DNA from: Lichenostomus cassidix
Taxonomy: Eukaryota > Chordata > Aves > Passeriformes > Meliphagidae
DNA length: 64,000 nt
Direction of reading: 5' to 3'
Assembly (NCBI GenBank): GCA_008360975.2
Contig: CM039183.1
Location: forward strand, 43,205,850-43,269,849
Shown: one piece after another, positions 49,201 through 58,400 of the stretch
Layout: each line of letters starts with the position of its first letter
How positions within the stretch are numbered: position 1 is the first letter of the stretch
The notes under the pieces: model-generated
Seen by the model: the letters and a program-made list of their open reading frames with translations, nothing else
What the model was told of the DNA's origin: nothing
The model's database searches: none
Program-made: the position numbers and the translations under genes

Positions 49201-51113
49201 ACAATTTGTAATAAAAACAGACTAGAAAGACTATGCTTCTACCAGAACGGGGCTTATTGTTTTTTTACTAATGCCTCACCCTTCTTCCTTAAGCTTTGAC
49301 AATTAAGTGTCCTGAGAAACCCGAACAGAAGCCAGTAGAGAAAAAGCTCCCAGGTAAGAAGTCCTGGCTTATGTTAAAGCAGCTGTTTTGTACCTCCTTC
49401 TCAAATAATTGTATTAAAGAATGGCAGCTGCCTCTGTCTTTGTCCCCTCTTGAAGCTTTTTCCTCTGTCATATAAAGAAATGACAAAGGCAGAAATTGTT
49501 TGAAAAAGTCGTTTTTTTCTGGCCTTCCTATTACTTTAATTCCAGACTGAAGATGGAAAGTTGATGCTTGCCTTATGACCTCTGCAGCTGGTTTCATGAT
49601 TAATGTGTCTGAGGCAATTAAAGACCAATTAATAGGGATGAAATCTGGTGGGTGTGTTAACCAAGTAACCAGAATGTGAAGTCTTAAGAGGCAGCCACAT
49701 TGTGTGTAAATCTAGATATTGAGGTCTGGTGTTTAATACATGAAGTTAGAAATCTAGCTCTGACCTCTATCAAATTTGTCTTGAAGTCTTGGTGTCTGTA
49801 GTGAGACTAGGATGAATAAGACCATTCTAAATTAAGTTGAAGTTTTGGAAAGATGTGTCAGAATGAAGTCTGAGAGAAAAGACATACTCACGCTTTATTC
49901 TAAAATAAAAATCACATTTATTATCACAAGTTGCATAAAATCAGATAGATACAGCTTTTACAAAAATGTTTGATAGAAAAATATTTGTCTAAGTACAATG
50001 TGTGGTATTACAGGAATAACTCGCTATTGCTGTGCCTTTAGATAAAGCTTCAAAAGAAGTGAAAGTTCAACCAAAATACTCAGTTTATCTATTGCAAACA
50101 CAGGTATCGCCTCTGGAACAAACTACATCTACTCATTCAAGATCCATTACAAAAAATATCCCTTCCTATAACTGACTTCATAATATAAACAGCTCTGCTG
50201 ACAATTTGTTTGGGACTAATAACGCAATACCATTCCTAAGAATGTCACTAGTTCCACAGTGCCATTTGCTTACTTGTGCTGGGAAAGCCAATTCCTGGTA
50301 ATGAAAACTGCAAGGAACAGTTGCCAGATGCAAGTAGTCAGAACCTGACTGGTGTGTGTCCCAAAGGTCACTTAGTTTAGCATGTAGAAATACAAACTCA
50401 AAAAAGGTATGAAGCCGTAACATTTTAATTTGGTATATGGGATCAAAGCTCCTAAACTGTAGTAGCACATCCTGCCCAATCCACCACAGATTAAACCATT
50501 TTCCATTTGACAATAGCAGATATGGTTTCAGGTACCAAAGACATTATTGCAGTGTTAGAACTGAAGCAGCAATACAGCCTTTCACTGTTGCTACAAGCAA
50601 GTAAAGTGAAACACTGGTACTTTGCTACAGCTCAATGGCAGCAGCATTTTTCTTACAACTTTTCTTTGTCTTCCCTTGACAGAGTCTATGACTATTCAGA
50701 AGGTCAAAGGACTGCTGTATCGCCTGTTTAAAATTCCTGGTTCAGAACTGAAACTGTCCTACGAAAGTTCTAAAGTGAGTTAAAAATGGGTACTCAACAA
50801 CAGAATACTTCATGCTGCTGAAGGGCAATAGCATGTTCTAAAATACTATCTAAAGAAATTAATTTCACTTCAGGAGGGCTGTCTTCATGCTATAATTTAG
50901 GACCTAATTTCATTCCTGTAATATGATAGATTCTCCCTGATTGCAACTGTCTGGTATTTTGTTTACATGAAGGGATTTCAGATGAAGTCTGATTAGGTTT
51001 TTTTTGCTTTCTTATTCTAGCTGGAAGGAAAAGAAGTTGAACTAGACAATGACTTAAAGCCTTTGCAGTTTTACTCAATAGAAAGTGGAGACTGTGTGTT
51101 AGTACGGTGGTAA
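25192..51113 (+). CDS. TBCE: Tubulin folding cofactor E (gene-level CDS, 16 coding exons)
   Basis: Join of 25192-25291, 28109-28193, 36203-36391, 37453-37541, 38214-38313, 40138-40240, 44815-44891, 45162-45257, 45877-45941, 46026-46090, 46575-46727, 47481-47634, 48148-48216, 49294-49353, 50683-50774 and 51021-51113 gives 1590 bases, 529 aa (527 in human as I remember it), with every phase consistent. TBCE is a cytosolic chaperone that takes alpha-tubulin from TBCB and, with TBCC and TBCD, assembles or dissociates the tubulin heterodimer. Domains are an N-terminal CAP-Gly (about residues 10-75, with GKHDG at 47-51) that binds the alpha-tubulin tail, a leucine-rich repeat block (about 150-345) and a C-terminal ubiquitin-like domain (about 455-529, ending LVRW). 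The start ATG has GGG before it and G at +4 and opens the CAP-Gly reading frame. One GC-AG and one apparent U12-type intron are present. Confidence 0.97.
25599..26713 (+). mobile_element. Avian LTR-type element, probably a solo LTR
   Basis: A ~1.1 kb block starting TGTGATAA, with a TTTAAGGA sequence near 25789 that could be a decayed TATA box, an AATAAA at 26527-26532 and a T-rich, GT-containing stretch after it. It matches from memory a very common bird repeat that I take to be an endogenous-retrovirus LTR. The middle (about 25870-26350) is a series of degenerate repeats of an ACACTGGAGCAG-like motif. No retroviral genes accompany it. Ends are approximate, and the family name was not recalled with certainty. 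Confidence 0.6.
26527..26532 (+). terminator. Poly(A) signal inside the LTR-type element
   Basis: AATAAA in plus orientation, in the same sense as TBCE. If active it could truncate TBCE transcripts within the intron. Confidence 0.5.
26714..28075 (+). mobile_element. CR1 LINE, reverse-transcriptase region to 3' end, degenerate
   Basis: Translated fragments show CR1 reverse-transcriptase landmarks: a [15 protein letters not shown] block near 26800 and a degraded form of the FDTVSH region near 27030. Downstream nucleotide homology follows the CR1 tail (near 27440, 27600 and 27880) to the typical CCTTCCAACC end close to 28055. Many stops and frameshifts show it is inactive. The 5' end abuts the LTR. 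Confidence 0.75.
28109..28193 (+). CDS. TBCE: TBCE coding exon 2 (residues 34-62)
   Basis: Starts after TTTTTTTCAG and ends CAG before GTGAGT. It encodes [21 protein letters not shown], the core of the CAP-Gly domain, with the GKHDG signature at bases 28147-28161. Arg62 is split after two bases. Confidence 0.96.
30144..30199. repeat. Two-copy tandem duplication, period 31
   Basis: A 25-base unit (30144-30168) recurs with one change at 30175-30199. Each copy carries an AATAAA (30157-30162 and 30188-30193). Confidence 0.85.
31847..32236 (-). mobile_element. CR1 LINE 3' fragment
   Basis: Matches the reverse complement of a CR1 tail: the AATCAAAGAATTGTTTAG end, the CCACCACTTCCCTGGGCAG block and the TTCTTTTCTCCAGGCTAGAC block occur in the right order. 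Confidence 0.75.
33165..33181. repeat. (GT)n microsatellite
   Basis: About eight GT units in TBCE intron 2. Confidence 0.9.
36203..36391 (+). CDS. TBCE: TBCE coding exon 3 (residues 62-125)
   Basis: Starts after CTGTTCTAG. It completes the CAP-Gly domain with [20 protein letters not shown], then the linker to the LRRs. The donor is CAAAG followed by GCAAGT, a GC donor. The GT four bases later (36396) would shift the frame and reach a stop in the next exon, so the GC site is the supported one. Confidence 0.95.
36392..37452 (+). other. TBCE: TBCE GC-AG intron (coding intron 3)
   Basis: Begins GCAAGT, the strong form of a GC donor after AAAG, and ends CATGTAG. Its 1.06 kb of sequence shows nothing else of note. 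Confidence 0.88.
37453..37541 (+). CDS. TBCE: TBCE coding exon 4 (residues 125-155)
   Basis: Encodes [19 protein letters not shown], aligning with QLSKLQEVSLRNCAVSCAG of the mammalian protein at the start of the LRR region. The exon ends TGTGCCA before GTATCCTTT; Asn155 is split after one base. Confidence 0.93.
37542..38213 (+). other. TBCE: TBCE U12-type (minor spliceosome) intron, coding intron 4
   Basis: The donor GTATCCTTT is a perfect match to the U12 consensus. A U12-like branch site, TTCTTAAC (38194-38201), lies with its branch adenosine about 13 bases before the AG at 38212-38213, and there is no polypyrimidine tract between them. These features together define a GT-AG U12 intron. 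Phase 1 and flanking protein homology fix both boundaries. The call is from motifs; human conservation was not checked. Confidence 0.85.
38214..38313 (+). CDS. TBCE: TBCE coding exon 5 (residues 155-188)
   Basis: Encodes [18 protein letters not shown], an LRR unit, through to LETLNV. Donor TTAG before GTATTA. Confidence 0.95.
38314..40137 (+). other. TBCE: TBCE intron 5
   Basis: AT-rich. A cluster of TTAATTATCC-like words occurs at 38680-38753. Nothing else recognisable. Confidence 0.85.
40138..40240 (+). CDS. TBCE: TBCE coding exon 6 (residues 188-222)
   Basis: Encodes [10 protein letters not shown]...[16 protein letters not shown], a further LRR pair. Acceptor TTTATGCAG, donor GAG before GTAATA. 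Confidence 0.95.
40241..44814 (+). other. TBCE: TBCE intron 6 (4.6 kb)
   Basis: No gene, RNA or clear repeat was recognised. Short open frames are at chance level. Confidence 0.75.
44815..44891 (+). CDS. TBCE: TBCE coding exon 7 (residues 223-248)
   Basis: Encodes [20 protein letters not shown], an LRR unit. Acceptor TGCTCTTAG, donor AAAG before GTGAGT. Confidence 0.95.
45162..45257 (+). CDS. TBCE: TBCE coding exon 8 (residues 248-280)
   Basis: Encodes [20 protein letters not shown] and on to IAQLPR, an LRR unit nearly identical to mammals. Donor CCAG before GTAGCT. Confidence 0.96.
45877..45941 (+). CDS. TBCE: TBCE coding exon 9 (residues 280-302)
   Basis: Encodes [20 protein letters not shown]. 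Acceptor ACATTTCAG, donor TTTG before GTATGT. Confidence 0.95.
46026..46090 (+). CDS. TBCE: TBCE coding exon 10 (residues 302-323)
   Basis: Encodes [20 protein letters not shown], an LRR unit. The intron before it is only 84 bases, the shortest in the gene. Donor CAG before GTATGT. Confidence 0.95.
46575..46727 (+). CDS. TBCE: TBCE coding exon 11 (residues 324-374)
   Basis: Encodes [20 protein letters not shown] through LEVLNNCE, the last LRR and the cap. Donor GAG before GTACGT. Confidence 0.96.
47481..47634 (+). CDS. TBCE: TBCE coding exon 12 (residues 375-426)
   Basis: Encodes [20 protein letters not shown] and HPRYPALCL, the conserved post-LRR linker (LRRcap region). Donor CTTA before GTAAGT. 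Confidence 0.96.
47635..48147 (+). other. TBCE: TBCE intron 12 with a GC-rich core
   Basis: Between about 47720 and 48090 the sequence is visibly more GC-rich than the surrounding introns, with overlapping open frames on both strands. I do not recognise it as a named repeat or exon. Confidence 0.6.
48148..48216 (+). CDS. TBCE: TBCE coding exon 13 (residues 426-449)
   Basis: Encodes [20 protein letters not shown] and QLL. Acceptor CCAACAG, donor CTGA before GTAAGA. Confidence 0.95.
49294..49353 (+). CDS. TBCE: TBCE coding exon 14 (residues 449-469)
   Basis: A 60-base exon encoding [20 protein letters not shown], the start of the ubiquitin-like domain. It is charged and less conserved than its neighbours. 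Acceptor TTCCTTAAG, donor CCAG before GTAAGA. Confidence 0.92.
50683..50774 (+). CDS. TBCE: TBCE coding exon 15 (residues 469-499)
   Basis: Encodes [20 protein letters not shown] and LKLSYESSK of the ubiquitin-like fold. The split codon gives Glu469 where I remember Gly in human. Donor AAA before GTGAGT. Confidence 0.95.
51021..51113 (+). CDS. TBCE: TBCE last coding exon (residues 500-529)
   Basis: Encodes [20 protein letters not shown] and ends DCVLVRW then TAA, the conserved C terminus. Acceptor TTATTCTAG. Confidence 0.97.
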   Translation: MEGKEVELDNDLKPLQFYSIESGDCVLVRW

Positions 51114-51342
51114 GAAGGGACTCTTGCTGGACTGAAGGAAAAGCTGAACTGCAGAGGAGAGACAGACACATGGACAGTCTGTGCCTGAACACACATACAG
51201 GTGAATATGAGTTTCACACGTGGCACCAGAGGGCTATACAATTGTACTTTCAGTTCCTCAACTTGATCGTCAGCCTCCATGACAACATCTGCTCTTTTGT
51301 CTTACTGAGGAGATACCAAATAGTGCTTAAATGCTTCCATTA

Positions 51343-51348
51343 AATAAA
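51343..51348 (+). terminator. TBCE: TBCE poly(A) signal
   Basis: AATAAA 230 bases after the TBCE stop, the only canonical plus-strand signal close to it. Confidence 0.75.
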
Positions 51349-52344
51349 ACTCAAGGTAACCCTTTTGCCAAGATTTTATACTGCCTCCCCCCTGCAGCAG
51401 TGACAATTTGTTTTACTGAACCAGGTACAGGGTTTAGTTGTGATCACTTTGCTTGCAAGACAAGATTAGTGCTGCACTGGGAGGCTACTTGCCCTTTGCT
51501 TTCACCTACATCCAATGACCTTAAAATTGAACAAAACCCAGTAGTAATTTTAGAAGTTCTACACAGCCTTAGATGATTAAGGTCAAAATCTGACAGACCT
51601 TTCCTCTATCATACAGTGTTAACATACCATAGTATAAGTAAGTTCTCAGCACACTGCAAGGCATTGCTATTTATTTTACAATCTTTAGTGTGCTGTTCCT
51701 CAATCTTTATTTCCACTTGTGTAACCCCAGATTCCTATCTAGTAATGCAGTAAGCTCTCAGAAATCCCTCCTAATCAGGCCAAGTTTGCAGTACTTGAAG
51801 ATTTGGTATAAGCAAACTTTGATTTTGTTTTTATCTAAAATGACAGTGGTATAAACAAACTAATCATAAATCCTGGCCCCCACTGCTGTCCTCATCCCTG
51901 CACAGATGAGGGCAACCCCTCAGACAGCACAGAACCTGCTACAGCAAGACTTACCAGCTGCCCTGGTGCTGAGCACAACTCTCCAAGGAATCCTAGTATG
52001 GCCCTATACTGAGTTAAATCAGTAGTGCTTTGATTTACAAAAGACAGGCTGGTTGGCATTCTTATGTGCATTTATTAATTACAAGTAGGTCTTTGACTTT
52101 ATATAAAAAGGATTCTTTTTAATCTTGAACATTTTGGTTCTTGTCAGATCAACATCTATACTATAGAAAATGAATAGTATCAGTCCACTTGTAATTATCA
52201 AAAGGGATGTGCAAATATTGTCATACCTTAGTTGAAACCCAACATTAAAAGGTACCTTAATATTTCTTATTAATCCAGGAATGAATCCAAATATACACTT
52301 TTCCATGATCATTATACACTACCCTGTTTTCCAAGGCAAGTCCA
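51349..52344. other. Convergent 3' region between TBCE and B3GALNT2
   Basis: No coding sequence. It holds at least part of the B3GALNT2 3' UTR (minus strand), with three candidate minus-strand poly(A) signals. Confidence 0.7.
51670..52076 (-). terminator. B3GALNT2: Candidate B3GALNT2 poly(A) signals
   Basis: AATAAA on the minus strand occurs at 52071-52076, 51706-51711 and 51670-51675, giving 3' UTRs of about 0.27 to 0.68 kb. Which is used is not decidable from sequence. Confidence 0.5.
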
Positions 52345-52479
52345 TCATCTTTCCTCACATCTACATGGATCTCCACACAGTTCCTTTAATCTCCAGAGCT
52401 CTCCCAGTTCCTGGGGGGAGTACTGAGGGGAAGACAGCATGCCACTCTCACATGTCTTCTCACACAACCAGAGACCATC
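52345..52479 (-). CDS. B3GALNT2: B3GALNT2 last coding exon
   Basis: Encodes [20 protein letters not shown] through [10 protein letters not shown] and TGA (52345-52347): 44 residues, with the conserved cysteines of the C terminus. Acceptor CTTGACAG on the minus strand. Confidence 0.96.
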   Translation of the reverse strand, partial: DGLWLCEKTCESGMLSSPQYSPQELGELWRLKELCGDPCRCEER

Positions 52480-55400
52480 CTGTCAAGAGAGAGAGAACCA
52501 TTTCAATCGTTTTTCTTACAAAGTATTGAGTCTCCAACAATCTTCACTTCCAAGGATCAGTTGTTTATCATTTCTAGCAACAAACATTGCACACAAAGGT
52601 CCCCAGCTGATCTCCTAGACCTTATTCAGAGAACTTGGGGGTAGGGAGAGGGTCTACATGTGGTTTGTGGGTTTTCTTTGAAATACATCTTTGAAAGATT
52701 TTTTTCTCTGGATTTTAACTCAATGGTTGTTTCAATTTCTTTTTAAAGAAAAAACATTCCTCCTCTTTTATGCTACTTGGAACAGCAGGCATGTCCTCTT
52801 TCTGTAAGATCAGACAATTCCTGCAGACTTACTTGATATCGCTTGGGTCCTACAGCTGCCATCCAGATGCCCATGCTCACATCTTCACCCTGAGATGACC
52901 ATTAAAATAAAAAATACAGATATTAGCCCCAAGAAAGCATAAAGCATGACTGTGACCTGGAATAAATTGCATCATCAACCAGCAGTAAAGAATGTTAACT
53001 ACAGAAACCTACACTAAACTATTGCAAAGCTGTTAGAATATTCCTCCCAACTTTCCTGTGATAATTCACTGTTCTTAAAAAAAGCAAAGTACAAAAAACA
53101 AGATTACAGCTCCAGAGCTTCTCAGTCCAAAACATCTCTGCTTTGACCTAGAACAGACACTAAGCACAGCAACCAAAAACATGGCAAAAGCCTGCATTAG
53201 CCAGGACAACCCAACAATAACACTTGAGCAGTGTTCTTTCCGACTCATCCAGTACATGCTGTTCCGCAGACCATTTTAACACAGAAAAACAGAACTAATC
53301 TTTTTTACCTGGTATGTTTTTAACCTTTCGGAGTTGCTTGCCAGCCACTGCACAATGTCTTTGGAGATGACATAGCCAGACCCACAAGCAAAGGCTGGAT
53401 ATGCAGGACTTGGATACTCTAGTTCTTGCCATTTCCCAGTTCGATCAACTGCCCAATTTAGTCTGAAACTGAAGACCATGTTAGACATGAGATGTTTATT
53501 GAGAGTTCTCTGTGGAACCTTATGAACATTGCTAACAACTGAAGTAACACTGATAACAAACAATATTCAAAGGAAGAAATAAGTGATCCTAATTATAGTT
53601 CCTAATCTTATTTCTCTAGGGCACACATCTAATTGAACACAGAGCTAAAATTGTAACTGTTGTTTGGTCTCAATCTTGGATAATAAGAGAAAGTTCCCAG
53701 AATAGAAACAAAAGCAACACTGACAGTCAGGTCTTCAGCGTGTGTGCCTTGCTGCTGGGTTTTGATCCAGGTAAGCACATGCATCCTTACCTATGTTTTG
53801 TAACAGGCACATCTGTGTCCTACTCATTAACCCCTTTGGTTAATTAAAATCACACAACGTCAGTTCCTCCAGCAGGCATGCACAAGATAGTGATGTTATG
53901 CAACCCATTTTCCTGGTAAAACTAGTGGCTGCTTAAAAACCAGGAAGCAGTATGTACCTTCTCCTGGCTGTTTTCCAAATGGAACTCAGCAAAGCAGATG
54001 TTCAAGGGCTGCCATCACTGAATTACAAAAACCCTTCCTGGCAATGGTGCTCTTTAAGGATGGCTTTATTCACTACTAGAGGCCTGCAGGAAGCAGTCTC
54101 TGTCTGCACAGTCTCTCCACATGCTCCCAGCATGGCAGAGCTCACTGCTGTGCTGTGCAGCACTATGGACCCTGTCAAACTGCTGAGTGAGGCAGTGGGA
54201 AGCATCCTGCTTTTCCTGTTTGGGAACAACCTGGTATTGCACTCCCCATGCCTTACAAATACTTCATGCACTCACAGCTAGAGACAGAACTGTGTCAATG
54301 CAGCAGGTTCTCTCCCTGTTTTACAGAGAGGTTCAGCACTGCTGATTTCAGTCATGAGCACAAGCAGCTGAAAGGTTCAGTGAGCTAAGAACTGCCACCT
54401 CAGACCACAGCCCCGAAAGGGAGGAATTACAGCTGAGTGGCAGATAGGTTATCAGATTCTGCACATTCTCAGCTGAAGCTGACATGTTAAAGCACCAAGT
54501 AAATAAAAGTCTCATCTGATACCTGAATTCACTTTAGGCTCACTATCTTCCACTCCATCGAATCACACACGAAGGGATCAACCCCCTCCAGACTGAGAAG
54601 CATCTGCTTTGATAATCATTTTATACTTCCATAGTTATTTCAGTGTTATTCCCTACACTTCACACTTGCCTTACCTGAAGACTGTGGCTATTAGAGAATT
54701 TATGTGTGAAGATGTCACTCCTACAGATCTTTGAGATAATCACAAGATAACCAGCTATTTCACACCCTCAACCACAAACCTTATTAAATCACTTTACAAG
54801 TAAGCAACAGGCAGGACCAGATTTGTGAAGCAAAGCAGCAAAGGCCTGTTTTTCTTCAGTAAGCAGATGGCAACAGGAAGACACGTTGTGCCATTATGCT
54901 ATATTGAATGCTATAGTAGCACAGAGTTTCTGCTATATTGGATGTTATACTGGAGCTGCAATGCATTCCATGGATGGGAGGGAACATAAGGGCTATTTTG
55001 ATCCCCTGGTTATTCACAAGTGTGATAATATAGGCTGGGGAAGTTCACTTGAAAATTCATTAATCAGTAGCAAAAATGGGTAGCAAATGCCTGTCATTCA
55101 CAGATGTTAAAATAAAGTGCAGACCATACTCTGGAAACTTATTGTAAAGGACTGATTTCTGTATTCTGAGATTCAAAGTTCTAACACATACAGAAGTCCT
55201 GCTTTTTATAACTGGCTTCCTTAGGCGTAACAGGGGAATCCACATGAAAAGACTTAAATCCCCAAACCATTCACTAAAGAAATGGTATCTATCTCTTAAA
55301 GAAAACTTTAAAAAACAACTTACTTTCCCCACCAAATGTTTGGCCTGTCCAATTTTTTCTGCATTATCCTGTTAAAAACAGCTTCCAAATCAATGTAACA

Positions 55401-58400
55401 GTCATCATCCGTCTTCAGCAACAAGTCAAAACTTGTTGATTCAACTGTCCTGTAGCCAAAAAGAAAAGTGGTAAGATGCTGAACTGCACACCATGAACTA
55501 CCAACAGTAGGCTCTGCAAGGGTTTTTTTGGGATGCAGAGGGGGAAGCAGGAGGCAAGGAATATCTTTCCTATCCTTGACTTTTAAATGTTTTCTCTACC
55601 AACCATGGCTGACTGCTTGTCCTTCAGAAAGGGGATGCAGCTGTATCCTATGATGATCTTACAACATGGACTTGTGTATGAGTGGAAGAAAACAATTTGA
55701 AGTTTTGTTCTCCGTGACAGATGGTGGATTTACTAATGAAACTGTCTTAAGCAGTATTGACCTCAGAAGGATATGAATCCCTGAAGCTGATGGCAGCACA
55801 GCTGTTAAAAGCCACTGGCTACATGTCAGTAGCCTGCTTTCAGGATGAGACAGTCAGTTCAAGGGCAATGAGAAGGTCATAGGTGGTAAGAAACATCTGT
55901 GGAAACAACTCTGTACTTTCTCTGTAAATGCACCCTTGAAATATGAAAATTGTCATCTTTAACCGACTGAAGTAGTTGAATGTCTGACACACATAAAATA
56001 ACAAAAATATTGTTATTCTTAACAATCCCTTAAGAGTCTGGGATTCATGGCTGAGGTGGTTACAAACATTGTTTTTAAGGGTAATTTCTTACAAAAAGAA
56101 ATGCATTTTTTAAAGCCTTTTATTACTAAATCTTGAAAAATTGCTCATCTGTAAGAAATTATCATAAAGACCTAAGTCTTGACATGCAAACCTCCTTTTA
56201 GAACTGAAAGCATGGTTCCGTTTTTCAATTACATTCATAGCCATGGAATTTGTGAAGTAAGTGCATAATCTTGCAAGCAACTAAACTGAATTTTGGTTGA
56301 ATTACAACTGCCAGTTATATTTCTTACCTCACAGCAGCAGCAATTAACTGACACAGTTGTCTCAGCGTAACGGAAATAATTGCAAATTAGAGGTAGTAAC
56401 TTACTAGATTCATAACAGACAATGCATTACACTATGAAAATTCTTCCTATCAATCTTCTGTGCCCCCTGTACACAAGCTTCCCATCCTTCCCCTCCACTC
56501 AGCACTGCTGTGGCCACATCTAGACTACAGTGTGCAGTCTTAGACTCCTCAGTACAACAGGGACACAGCCATACTGGGTGGAGAGTCCAGCAAAGGACCA
56601 TCAGGATGATTCTGGGACTGGAGCATCTCCCCAGTGAGGAAAGGTCAGAGAGCTGGCACTGGTCAGCCTGAAAAAGAGAAGGCTCAGGGGGAGCTCATCA
56701 ATGACACCTGAAGAGAGGGTGTAAAGGGATGGAGCCAGGCTCTTTTCAGTGGTGTCCACTGACAGGACAAGAGGCAATGGCCACTAACTGAAACACTAAG
56801 TATACAAACTGGCCAAAAGCCATCCTTTAAAATACTAAAACTGCTAGTTTTCACTTGGATACAATGAAAAGAAATTACAAGGAGAAATGAAAATTTTTAC
56901 ACCTAGACTCTCAGAGCAGAAGCCTGTCTTGCCAGCTCATGCTGATTTGCGGCACCAAGGGTTAGCATTCAAAAACTACAGGTACTGATATTTTACTCAC
57001 TACGTGCACCCAAAATTGTGAGAGAGAAATACAACTTAATGAAGTAAATCACAGAAGACATGTATTTCATGGGACCTGTCAAATAACATAATCTGCTGGA
57101 TCATCTTGCTCTACAAACAGCCCTATTCCTAAGAGAAAATAAGAAAATACTTTCTTTTCAACTTACCATCGGTAGAAGTTCAGCAGTTTGGAGGGAACAT
57201 TTCTGTAAGTGTCAATAACATCTACAAAAACAATATCATCATAGGTTCTGCTTTCTTCCTTCAATAAAGCATCTTCTTTTTCAAGGTTTTTCATGTGACT
57301 TGTAAACCTTTCTGGGCGAGTATGGAGGCTTTTTAAAAGAGCATCACCTTCTGAAATAAACAGCACCCATTGTTAAAGATGCACATCTACATACTATTTC
57401 ACATTTCTCTTGGATCATACATGACACATTGAAAAATGAGTCTGAAGAAGCATTCAAATTAATGGGGTCATAAAAATCCTGCAATTAATTTTAAAATTTC
57501 TATAAAATGGTAAAAGTTGCAGAACAGCAAAGAATTATATTTTTATATAAGGTCTGACACAGAAAGTTTAAAGTAGGAAAGTATTCTCTTTCTTTGCTGT
57601 AATAAAAGAATTCAACTTTTTAAGATTCTTTAATATAAAGAACAGTCTGGGACTTCACTATTATCTGTGGAGTAAAAAGGCTACTATTACATCAATTACT
57701 CCTAAGTATATGTATCTAGCATAAAAAATAAACACACAAAAAAACAATCCTATGCTAAATATAATCAAATAGACATTGCTTTGATGTAGCACAGATGGTC
57801 CCTGCTGAACCAGATCACATAACTGCAGGTAAAAGCTAAGAATACATTGCAGATAAGGAGATAGTTTGTGGTACTGAAGAAGTATTTGACAAACAAGATG
57901 GAAGGGCTTTAGCACACACCTCAATTCAGGCTCCTACACAGATGACAAGAAAATAGGACTCCCAATTATATCTGCCAGGCCTAGCTACAAAACAGGAATA
58001 ACACTCTCAAAGTCACTGGTTATGTTGGCTATAATGGACCAATAAGAACACATCAATTCCAGTGCTACGTGGCCAAAATCTTAGAAATTGGAAAGGGCTC
58101 CTATAAAATCTCTGAACATTCTGCTGAAATAGGTGTAAAAGAGCAACAACAAGGATGGAAACTATTTGTCCGTATTAAACATTGTGATACAGTACCTCTG
58201 GCTGCAGCAGAACTGGAAAAAGTGGAAAATATCAGGGAAAGATTTAATTGCATGACATTTTTAAACTTGATTTTGGGCAACAAAAAACCAAGAAGAGAGT
58301 CCAGATAAAAACACAAAGGTATGTAAGTCAGCTGGAGTGGCTGACAAAAGGCAAGCAAAGAAACCACATCAGGACATTGACTGTAAGGATAAAAAAGCCA

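Larger units (their letters stand above)
48217..51020 (+). other. TBCE: TBCE introns 13-15 region, between short coding exons
   Basis: Outside exons 49294-49353 and 50683-50774 the sequence is AT-rich and non-coding. On the minus strand, poly(A)-like signals (AATAAA at 49918-49923 and near 49896) follow about 600 bases of complex sequence at 49900-50520, which looks UTR-like in the antisense direction. Confidence 0.6.
52480..55323 (-). other. B3GALNT2: B3GALNT2 last introns
   Basis: Apart from exons 52833-52889 and 53309-53468, this is unremarkable AT-rich sequence. Open frames near 53952-54281 match no family I know. Confidence 0.7.

Noticed and set aside
50178..50513. 111-codon minus-strand frame in a TBCE intron
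   Set aside because: No family similarity was recognised. The region may be antisense UTR, so it is reported only as a possible overlap of 3' ends.
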